Below are positions 7,038 through 12,666 of a DNA stretch of 12,666 nucleotides, one piece after another; the first letter of the stretch is position 1; the number at the start of each line of letters is the position of its first letter. The notes under the pieces were generated by a model. The model made no database searches. It saw nothing but the letters and a program-made list of their open reading frames with translations, and was not told where the DNA came from. The DNA comes from Sulfurimonas sp. (GTDB lineage: Bacteria; Campylobacterota; Campylobacteria; Campylobacterales; Sulfurimonadaceae). Location: positions 1 to 12,666 of the forward strand of contig JAFLJZ010000100.1 in assembly GCA_022712775.1 (NCBI GenBank), written 5' to 3'. A program made the translations under genes and the position numbers.

Positions 7038-7083
7038 AATAATAATTCTAACTAATAATATGGTATTGATTAGAATTGTTATT
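7038..7083 (+). repeat. Long AT-rich inverted repeat / RNA hairpin before the Rieske gene
   Basis: The arms 7038-7051 and 7070-7083 (AATAATAATTCTAA and TTAGAATTGTTATT) are complementary over 14 positions, counting one U-G pair in RNA. Inside, 7053-7057 pairs with 7064-7068 after a single mismatch, leaving a 6-base loop. It begins only 7 bp after the first hairpin. An alternative, shorter hairpin AATTGT-N5-ACAATT (7074-7090) would compete with its right arm. Confidence 0.5.
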
Positions 7084-7115
7084 GACAATTAAAAAAACTT
7101 ATAAAAGGATACTTA

Positions 7116-7859
7116 ATGGAAAGAAGAAATTTTCTAAAAGTTGTTGGTGCGACAGGTGCTTTAGTAGCAGTTTCACCTTCAACTATCACAGGAACACTAC
7201 ACGCTGAAGACGGTGTTGTTTTTCAAGCATTTGAAAAAGTACAATTAATGGATGCGGCAGGGAAACCTATTAAAGTAAGTGCATTAAAAAAAGAAGTAAA
7301 CTATGTGTTTAACTATCCTTTCGTTTCTACTCCTGCAATTTTATTAGATATGCCAGAGCCTACAGCAAAAGATGTAGCTCTGGTTTCTGCTTGTGGAGAT
7401 AAGTATGTTTGGAAAGGTGGAGTTGGAGCAAAAAGAACTATCGTAGCTTATAGTGCAATTTGTGCGCATCAGCTTGCACACCCTACACCTGAAGATAGTT
7501 TTTTACAGTATTGTAAAAAAGGTCAAGAGACTATGTCTTATGCTCCAGAAGATGGTTCAAAAGGTGGAGTTATGGTTTGTTCATCTCACTTAGCTGCATA
7601 CGATGTAAATCAAGGCTGTAAGGTTCTTGGTGGACCTGCTGAGCAACCTTTAGCAGCAATTGTAATCGAAGTAGCTGAAGATGATACTTTATGGGCATCA
7701 GCTGTTGTTGGTCCAGATAAATTTCACGAATATTTCAAAACTTTTAAACCAGAATTTAAAAAATTCTACGGTGGAAAAAGAAAAGCAAAGAAAAAAGTTT
7801 CAGATTCTGCTACAATGGTAGCACTTAGTGAATACACTAAAGAAATAATTCAATACTAA
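7116..7859 (+). CDS. Tat-exported Rieske 2Fe-2S protein, disulfide-less type
   Basis: This is a periplasmic or membrane-anchored one-electron carrier. The N-terminus (MERRNFLKVVGATGALVAV) is a twin-arginine signal that may stay as a membrane anchor, as in bc1 Rieske subunits. Cluster ligands are visible as CAH (Cys116, His118) and CSSH (Cys155, His158). Two departures from the bc1/b6f pattern stand out. Positions equivalent to the stabilising disulfide are Ala121 and Ser157, and the two ligand pairs are 36 residues apart, roughly twice the usual separation. Further cysteines occur at 93, 133 and 168. A lysine-rich stretch (GGKRKAKKKVSDS) lies near the C-terminus. AAGGA precedes the ATG. The downstream cytochrome gene begins 10 bp after the stop. 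No cytochrome b or c1 gene is nearby, so it is not a standard bc1 operon member; its partner is probably the flavoprotein or the cytochrome. Confidence 0.87.
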   Translation: MERRNFLKVVGATGALVAVSPSTITGTLHAEDGVVFQAFEKVQLMDAAGKPIKVSALKKEVNYVFNYPFVSTPAILLDMPEPTAKDVALVSACGDKYVWKGGVGAKRTIVAYSAICAHQLAHPTPEDSFLQYCKKGQETMSYAPEDGSKGGVMVCSSHLAAYDVNQGCKVLGGPAEQPLAAIVIEVAEDDTLWASAVVGPDKFHEYFKTFKPEFKKFYGGKRKAKKKVSDSATMVALSEYTKEIIQY

Positions 7860-7869
7860 AAGAGGTACT

Positions 7870-8280
7870 ATGAAAAAAATTATAATTGCTATTATGGCAC
7901 TACTATTAACATCTTCATTATTTGCACAAGGTGATAAAACTGCTCAAGCAAAACTAGCTGCTGACATGAGAATTATGTTAAGTGCAGTTGTTGATATTCA
8001 AAGAGCGGGTTTTTATAATAATCCTGCTGGAATCAAAGAATCTACTACGAGACTAATTGCAAGTCTTGATTCTATGATAACAACAGATGCATCAACTTAT
8101 CTTCCTTCAGAAAAAGCAGCTGCAGGCAAATTTGCTAAAAAAAGAGCAAAGATGATTAAAATGTATGCTGAAGACTTAATTATATCTATGGATACTGGTG
8201 ATATGGATGAGGCTATAGAAGATTATTCTCAGCTTTTAAGACAATGTTCTTCTTGTCACATTCGTATTAGAAAAAAATAG
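7870..8280 (+). CDS. Small c-type cytochrome with C-terminal CSSCH (cytochrome c'-like)
   Basis: A Sec signal peptide (residues 1-19, ending SLFA before QGD) directs this 136-residue protein to the periplasm. A single haem-binding motif, CSSCH at 126-130, lies six residues from the C-terminus. The rest is predicted mostly helical (AKLAADMRIMLSAVV, KESTTRLIASLDSM, AAGKFAKKRAKMIK, DMDEAIEDYSQLLRQ). A helical bundle with a C-terminal CXXCH is the layout of class II cytochromes (cytochrome c', c556), rather than the N-terminal haem of class I. The predicted role is accepting electrons from the Rieske protein or flavoprotein and passing them to a terminal oxidase or reductase; that is inference from the operon. 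It starts 10 bp after the Rieske stop behind AGAGG. Family assignment beyond the haem motif is moderate. Confidence 0.82.
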   Translation: MKKIIIAIMALLLTSSLFAQGDKTAQAKLAADMRIMLSAVVDIQRAGFYNNPAGIKESTTRLIASLDSMITTDASTYLPSEKAAAGKFAKKRAKMIKMYAEDLIISMDTGDMDEAIEDYSQLLRQCSSCHIRIRKK

Positions 8281-8305
8281 TATAACATACTTACTTATTC
8301 TAGCC

Positions 8306-9142
8306 ATGCTCCTTTGGGGTGGTGGCTGGACTGCTTTAAAAATACTCACTATAGAACTACCAATGGATGTAATCATCTTTTGGAGATTTTTTATAATGTC
8401 CATCGCCTTTTTACCTATCCTATACTTTTTTAAAACACCACTAAAAATAAACCACTCAAATATAAAATATGTACTCGGTAGTTCTATTTTAAATATTGCT
8501 TTTATGATTTTTTCTTTTTTAGGTGTAAAATATGGTTATGCTGGTTCAGGGAGTGTCATAATCACAACGCTAAGCCCTATCATGACTTTTATCCTAGTAG
8601 CTTTGATATTTAATACTAAACTATCATCCATGCAGTATATTGGACTCTCAATTGGGATTTTAGGTGGCTTTATAATACTTCAACTAAATGATTTTTCATT
8701 ATTTTTTAATGGTTCAAATACATACTTTTTATTATGTGCTATCATCTGGGCTGGAGTAACAATCCTCTCTCAACACTCACACAAACATATACATCCTATC
8801 CACTATAGTTTTTTAATCTCCATTGTAGCTACTGTAGCTTCATTTAGTTATGCATACGATTCTAATCTCTTAGCAATTTTTGAACAAGATACTAGATTCT
8901 GGATTGCTCTGATTTATTTAGCCCTATTTGGTCAAACTATAGCTACTACTATCTTTTTTATCGCTAGTGGAAAACTTGGAAGTCAAAAAACAAGCTCTTT
9001 TATGTTTTTAGTTCCAATCTTTGCTTTACTAAGTGCAAATGTAATCTTAGATGAACCTATTGAGTTTCATATCTTATTTGGTGGTACTATTAGTATCCTA
9101 GCCGTTTATCTTATAAACAAAAACAAGATTAAGCCAGTTTAG
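8306..9142 (+). CDS. EamA/DMT-family permease (10-TM drug/metabolite transporter type)
   Basis: This inner-membrane protein consists almost entirely of hydrophobic helices arranged as two EamA repeats of about five helices each: the first contains LLWGGGWTALKI and FWRFFIM, the second CAIIWAGVTIL and IYLALFGQTIATTIFF. The family exports amino acids, metabolites or other small molecules; the substrate cannot be read from sequence. The start is doubtful. ATG 8306 has no ribosome binding site, and the same frame continues upstream as ITYLLILA, which would complete the first helix. No ATG, GTG or TTG is available there, so a rare start such as ATA 8282 or ATT 8297 is possible. It begins 25 bp after the cytochrome gene and may simply be a read-through passenger of that operon. 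Confidence 0.85.
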   Translation: MLLWGGGWTALKILTIELPMDVIIFWRFFIMSIAFLPILYFFKTPLKINHSNIKYVLGSSILNIAFMIFSFLGVKYGYAGSGSVIITTLSPIMTFILVALIFNTKLSSMQYIGLSIGILGGFIILQLNDFSLFFNGSNTYFLLCAIIWAGVTILSQHSHKHIHPIHYSFLISIVATVASFSYAYDSNLLAIFEQDTRFWIALIYLALFGQTIATTIFFIASGKLGSQKTSSFMFLVPIFALLSANVILDEPIEFHILFGGTISILAVYLINKNKIKPV

Positions 9143-9154
9143 TGTAGCATTGCA

Positions 9155-9160
9155 TATAAT
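9155..9160 (+). promoter_or_regulatory. Consensus -10 hexamer ahead of the SQR-like gene
   Basis: A perfect TATAAT lies 25 bp before the start codon, just after the permease stop, with TG four bases upstream of it. No -35 is apparent. This suggests the SQR-like gene can be transcribed separately from the upstream operon, with a short leader of roughly 15-20 bases. Confidence 0.4.
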
Positions 9161-9185
9161 CTAAATAAATATATTAGGAAAATAA

Positions 9186-10379
9186 ATGAAAAATATTCTA
9201 ATTCTTGGTGGTGGGTTTGCTGGTGTTGAAGCAGCTATCTACCTAAAAAAACAAAAATTCAATGTTACACTTGTGAGTGATAGAGATTATTTCTATATTT
9301 ATCCTACATCTATTTGGATACCTACTCGTGAGAGTGAATTTAAAGATGTTTGTATCGATTTAAAAGAACTTCAGCAGGCTCATGGATTCAGTCTTATTAT
9401 CGACCCCGTAAAGGCCATCTCTGCAAAAGAAAGTAAGGTTACACTAGAGAGTGGAAGAATTTTAAACGATTATGATTATCTTATCCTTGCTATGGGTGCT
9501 CATAAAATGAAACCAAAAGGTGTAGCGAACACTCTTTCAATCTGTGGTGCACCAGAACAAGCTCTACTAATTCGAGACAAGATAGATGCACTCATTGAGA
9601 AAGGAAGTGGGAAAATTTGTTTTGGTTTTGGAGCAAACCCAAATGATACTTCAGCTGTTCGTGGAGGACCTGGATTTGAGTTACTCTTTAACCTACATAA
9701 TCTTCTTAAGAAAAAAGGTATTCGTGACAATTATGAACTTACTTTTTTTGCTCCAATGGCAGAACCTGGAAAAAGAATGGGACCTGGGGCTTTAAAAATG
9801 ATGGGCAAGTTTTTTGACAACCTTGATATAAAAACACATTTTGGAAAAAAGATAGATAGGTTTCTTAAGAAGAGTATTGTATTTGAAGACGATACACGAT
9901 TAGAATCAGACTTTACTATGTTTATACCAGCGGGTGATGGTCATGGTGTTTTAAAAAAATCAGGTCTGCCTATGAATGATGCTGGCTTTATTAAAACAGA
10001 TGATTTTTCACAGGTTATTTTTGAAGATGTAGTAAATGAGACTATGCCTACAAATATTTATGCGATAGGAGATATTGCTTCTCTTGAAGGATATGAATGG
10101 AGAGCCAAACAAGGTCATATAGCGGAAGTTATGGCAAGGAACGTTGCGCATAATATTAAAGAAAGAGAAATAGGTACAACTAATTTTAAAGGCTATAACG
10201 AACATCTTAATATTCTTTGTGTTATGGATAGTGGGGATGGTGCTGCTATGATTTATAGAGATGAAAAAAGAGCTTTTATGATTCCAATGCCATTCATTGG
10301 GCATTGGCTTAAAAAAGCTTGGGGAGTATATTGTCGTTATTCAAAACTTGGGAAAATTCCAAGAATTCCAGGAATGTAA
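9186..10379 (+). CDS. SQR/FCSD-superfamily FAD-dependent oxidoreductase
   Basis: This is probably a membrane-associated flavoprotein related to sulfide:quinone oxidoreductase, which oxidises sulfide and reduces the quinone pool. The dinucleotide fold begins at residue 5 (ILILGGGFAGVEAA) and the second FAD contact is YAIGDIASLEG (292-302). There is no signal peptide, as in SQR. Cys120 (SICGAPEQA) and Cys345 (NILCVMDSG) sit near the positions of two of the three SQR redox cysteines. The expected third, normally in a CFGPAYE-like stretch, appears replaced in SAVRGGPGFE (156-165), although Cys145 is not far away. The C-terminal part has a hydrophobic/basic segment (MPFIGHWLKKAWG) suited to membrane contact. 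AGGA precedes the ATG. It could be a divergent SQR type or another flavin disulfide reductase; the family is secure, the substrate is not. Confidence 0.82.
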   Translation: MKNILILGGGFAGVEAAIYLKKQKFNVTLVSDRDYFYIYPTSIWIPTRESEFKDVCIDLKELQQAHGFSLIIDPVKAISAKESKVTLESGRILNDYDYLILAMGAHKMKPKGVANTLSICGAPEQALLIRDKIDALIEKGSGKICFGFGANPNDTSAVRGGPGFELLFNLHNLLKKKGIRDNYELTFFAPMAEPGKRMGPGALKMMGKFFDNLDIKTHFGKKIDRFLKKSIVFEDDTRLESDFTMFIPAGDGHGVLKKSGLPMNDAGFIKTDDFSQVIFEDVVNETMPTNIYAIGDIASLEGYEWRAKQGHIAEVMARNVAHNIKEREIGTTNFKGYNEHLNILCVMDSGDGAAMIYRDEKRAFMIPMPFIGHWLKKAWGVYCRYSKLGKIPRIPGM

Positions 10380-10404
10380 AAAAGGGTTTACTTGCCCTCT
10401 TTTT
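10377..10404. terminator. Bidirectional intrinsic terminator between convergent genes
   Basis: AAAAAAGGG, an 8-base loop, then CCCTCTTTTT forms a hairpin with one mismatch in its A/U lower stem. T-rich runs follow on both strands. It overlaps the stop of the SQR-like gene and the last codons of the CorC-like gene, so it probably ends both transcripts. Confidence 0.65.
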
Positions 10405-11437
10405 CTTTCTCTTTACGTTTCGCTTTCATTTTATTTTTTGCTAATTCTCGCATATCAATAGTTGTATCACTCTCATCAACAATTTCAACGCCCAAAATAG
10501 TTTCAACACAGTCTTCTAAGGTAATAATTCCATCTGTTTGATCATAATTATCAATTACTAAAAACATATGTTCTTTTTTAGCAATAAACATATCCAATGC
10601 CTTACTCACAGGTATATTTTCATTTAGAGAAAAGATGTCTCTTTTAATACTTCCAACACTTACACTTCCATCTTGTAGTGCTTGTTGAAAAATCTTTTTC
10701 GTTAGTACAATTCCAGTAACCTCTTCTATAGAATCTTTGTAGATAGGGATACGAGAAAACTTGAAAATATTGGGTTCAGTATCTATCACTTCTTGTATTG
10801 TCATACTTTCATCAAGTGCGAATACTACAGATCTTGGAGTTAATACTTCACTTACTTTTATATTATCAAGATTCAAAATATTTTCAATTACATCAGATTC
10901 TTGCTCATCTATAATACCATCATCCTCACTTAAAAGCATACTCTCTAAAAGCTCCTCTTTTGTCAGCGTATGCGCATCTTTTTTCCCTTTGGAGATTCTA
11001 TCTGTAACAAAAAGCGTCGTTAAAATAATGGGGTATGTAATCCATATAAAAATTCTAATCACATACGCAGAAGCTGGCGCTAATTGTTTCCAATACAGAG
11101 CCCCTATGGTTTTAGGGATTATCTCTGATAAAAAAAGTATAGCAAATGTCATAATTATTGATATAATTACAACTGCATCATTACCAAATAAAATAGCAGC
11201 TTGCGCACCAACAGCAGCAGCTCCAAGAGTATGTGCAATAGTATTTAAAATTAAAATAGATGCTATAGACTTACTAATATTTAATTTTTGAATACGAAGA
11301 AGTTTTCCTACTTTAGAGTTCTCTTTTTCAATTAATGAAATATATGACATATTTGTAGACAAAAGTACGGCTTCAAGAACCGAACATATAAATGATATTC
11401 CTACTGCAAGAGCGAAATATAGTATCAATAAATCCAA
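10388..11437 (-). CDS. CNNM/CorC-type (DUF21 plus CBS pair) divalent-cation membrane protein
   Basis: This is an inner-membrane protein of the CNNM/CorC family, linked to Mg2+ (and Co2+) efflux or homeostasis. The N-terminal DUF21 transmembrane domain covers about residues 1-150 and includes the conserved small-residue segment FICSVLEAVLLS and LSEIIPKTIGALY. A linker with EDDGIIDEQESDVIENIL precedes two CBS domains (about 195-310: VLTPRSVVFALD, SRIPIYKDS, FLVIDNYDQTDGIITLEDCVE). The protein ends in a highly charged KRKEKEKEGK tail and lacks the extra C-terminal CorC/HlyC domain of longer members. The start is TTG at 11437, forced by an in-frame stop immediately upstream; AGGA lies a rather long 11 bases ahead. 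It follows mgtE by 19 bp, so the two are likely co-transcribed. Confidence 0.92.
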   Translation of the reverse strand: MDLLILYFALAVGISFICSVLEAVLLSTNMSYISLIEKENSKVGKLLRIQKLNISKSIASILILNTIAHTLGAAAVGAQAAILFGNDAVVIISIIMTFAILFLSEIIPKTIGALYWKQLAPASAYVIRIFIWITYPIILTTLFVTDRISKGKKDAHTLTKEELLESMLLSEDDGIIDEQESDVIENILNLDNIKVSEVLTPRSVVFALDESMTIQEVIDTEPNIFKFSRIPIYKDSIEEVTGIVLTKKIFQQALQDGSVSVGSIKRDIFSLNENIPVSKALDMFIAKKEHMFLVIDNYDQTDGIITLEDCVETILGVEIVDESDTTIDMRELAKNKMKAKRKEKEKEGK

Positions 11438-11456
11438 GTTTTACAATATCCTTTAG

Positions 11457-12666
11457 TTATAATATAATCCATGTTGCAAGCCCTAAAAAACTAAAGAATC
11501 CCACAACATCGGTTACGGTAGTCAGTATAACTGTACTACCAATCGCTGGATCTACATCCAGTTTTTTTAATAAAAGTGGTACAAAGGCACCAAACAAGCC
11601 AGCCATCACAAGGTTAATAACCATACTTAGAGCAATTACAACTCCTAGTAATTCAATTCCAAACCAAAGATAGGCAATCATTCCCATTATTATAGCAAAT
11701 ACAATACCATTACCAAGAGAGATAGTTACTTCTTTTTTAATAATTCTTCTAGCATCACCCTGTGATATCTCCCGTAAAGCTAACTGTCTTACAACAACCG
11801 TTAAACTCTGCGTGCCCGCGTTACCACCCATAGAAGCTACTATGGGCATCAAAATAGCCAGAGCCACCATACTTTGCAAGGTATCAGCAAACATAGCAAT
11901 CACAAAAGAAGCAGCTATTGCTGTAAAAAGATTTAAAGCTAACCATGTAGCTCTTTTTTTACCCGCTTGAAGAATCTCATCATCATCTTCAGCCTCATCA
12001 TCAACCCCAGCAAGATTATACATCTGCTCAGTTGCCTCATCTTGGATAACATCATAAATATCATCAGAAGTAATTCTTCCTTGTAAGATTCCATAAGCGT
12101 TTACAATCGCTAAAACTGATAAGTCATACTCTTCAAATATATGAACTATCTCTTTTATATCATCTCTGTCTTCTGCTTTAATTGGCTCGAAACTATCATC
12201 ACTAAGTTCTATATTTTCAAAAACTGTTTTTGAAAAATCAAAAATAAGAAGTTCATCTAAACCAACAGCATATTTAAGCTTATGTTCCTTGTTCACTATA
12301 AAAAGATTTTGAACATTTTCAAGTTCATTCTCTTTTCGTAAACGTGCAAATCTTTTAATTACATCTTGGACAATTTCATGCTTTTGCGCAGTAAAGATTT
12401 CAAGTTGCATATACGAACCAGCTTCATCTTCTTCATACTTTTGAAGATGTGTAAGCTCTTGTTTATCTTCTTCGTCAAGCTTCTCAAAAACCTGTAAAGC
12501 GACACTTTCATCAACTTCTTCAAGCTCTTGCATAAAATCAGCTCTGTCATCTGATTCTAACTCCGTAACAGCATGTGAGAGTTCATCAATACTTAGGTTC
12601 TCAACTACATCATCAAAATATCTATCAGGAAGAGCAAGCGTTACATCACCAAGTAAATCTTTTGGT
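11457..12666 (-). CDS. mgtE: Magnesium transporter MgtE (N-terminus beyond window edge)
   Basis: MgtE is a Mg2+-gated Mg2+ channel of the inner membrane. The visible part, 403 codons, has the family order. The helical MgtE N domain carries repeated acidic helices (ELESDDRADFMQELEEVDES). A pair of CBS domains covers the stretch from SYMQLEIFTA to IYDVIQDEAT. The transmembrane domain then contains the hallmark MPIVASMGGNAGTQ and the pore segment DPAIGSTVILTTVTD, whose final Asp is the expected ion-selectivity residue. The frame is open from the first Met codon (12533) to the window edge and encodes further N-domain sequence (PKDLLGDVTLALPDRYFDD), so the gene does not start at 12533. Acidic DDEAEDDDE precedes the first membrane helix. 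It is followed by the CorC-like gene, 19 bp away. Confidence 0.95.
   Translation of the reverse strand, partial: PKDLLGDVTLALPDRYFDDVVENLSIDELSHAVTELESDDRADFMQELEEVDESVALQVFEKLDEEDKQELTHLQKYEEDEAGSYMQLEIFTAQKHEIVQDVIKRFARLRKENELENVQNLFIVNKEHKLKYAVGLDELLIFDFSKTVFENIELSDDSFEPIKAEDRDDIKEIVHIFEEYDLSVLAIVNAYGILQGRITSDDIYDVIQDEATEQMYNLAGVDDEAEDDDEILQAGKKRATWLALNLFTAIAASFVIAMFADTLQSMVALAILMPIVASMGGNAGTQSLTVVVRQLALREISQGDARRIIKKEVTISLGNGIVFAIIMGMIAYLWFGIELLGVVIALSMVINLVMAGLFGAFVPLLLKKLDVDPAIGSTVILTTVTDVVGFFSFLGLATWIIL

Noticed and set aside
6582..7055. A 157-codon open frame on the + strand overlapping the end of the flavoprotein gene
   Set aside because: It is out of frame with the well-supported flavoprotein, has no ribosome binding site, and its Leu/Lys/Val-rich composition is what a shifted frame of this codon-biased gene would give. 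It runs through both hairpins past the flavoprotein stop.
7082..7105. TTGACA and TATAAA as a sigma-70 promoter for the Rieske gene
   Set aside because: The spacer is only 12 bp, and the implied start would lie almost at the ATG, leaving no room for the visible AAGGA site.
10761..11291. A 176-codon + strand frame opposite the CorC-like gene
   Set aside because: It is antisense to a clear DUF21/CBS protein, has Ser/Ile-rich composition without domain motifs, and has no ribosome binding site.
12359..12550. A 63-codon minus-strand frame within mgtE
   Set aside because: It is a shifted frame of mgtE, whose true reading continues to the window edge with recognisable N-domain sequence.
1..12666. 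Mobile element, CRISPR array, tRNA or rRNA gene
   Set aside because: I found no transposase or integrase motifs, no regularly spaced repeats with unique spacers, and no tRNA- or rRNA-like conserved stretches on either strand.

Overview
The window is AT-rich, densely coded bacterial DNA that looks chromosomal. Gene content suggests a sulfur- or sulfide-oxidising member of the Campylobacterota (a Sulfurimonas- or Arcobacter-like organism). The grounds are a flavocytochrome c/sulfide dehydrogenase-type flavoprotein, a second SQR-like flavoprotein, Tat and Sec signals, a C-terminal-haem cytochrome, and short intergenic gaps with AGGA-type ribosome binding sites. The taxonomic call is inference from family content and composition; no rRNA or tRNA gene is present to confirm it. 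I see no mobile element, CRISPR array or phage gene.

Layout. Positions 3-77 (+) hold the tail of an unidentified gene that converges on msrA (72-608, -), with the two stop codons overlapping. A 149-bp divergent spacer containing a perfect 16-bp palindrome leads to a tight rightward run: an OmpA-domain protein with calcium-binding type repeats (758-1438), a secreted low-complexity protein with a possible DUF302-like C-terminal part (1455-2852), a small SAM methyltransferase (2861-3439) and a class II asparagine synthetase (3432-5243, overlapping the methyltransferase by 8 bp).

A 341-bp gene-free region (5244-5584) holds phased direct repeats and a stem-loop and is probably a regulatory region. 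It precedes the most interesting part: a Tat-exported, probably lipid-anchored FccB-like flavoprotein (5585-6988), a Tat-exported Rieske protein with an unusual cluster motif (7116-7859), and a small four-helix-type c cytochrome (7870-8280). Together they look like an extracytoplasmic electron-transfer chain: FAD and a redox disulfide, then a 2Fe-2S cluster, then haem c. The first gene is separated from the other two by two consecutive RNA hairpins that could set unequal expression. An EamA-family permease (8306-9142) and an SQR/FCSD-superfamily flavoprotein (9186-10379) follow on the same strand.

A bidirectional terminator (about 10377-10404) separates these from a leftward pair of divalent-metal transport genes: mgtE (11457-12666, running off the right edge) followed by a CNNM/CorC-type protein (10388-11437).
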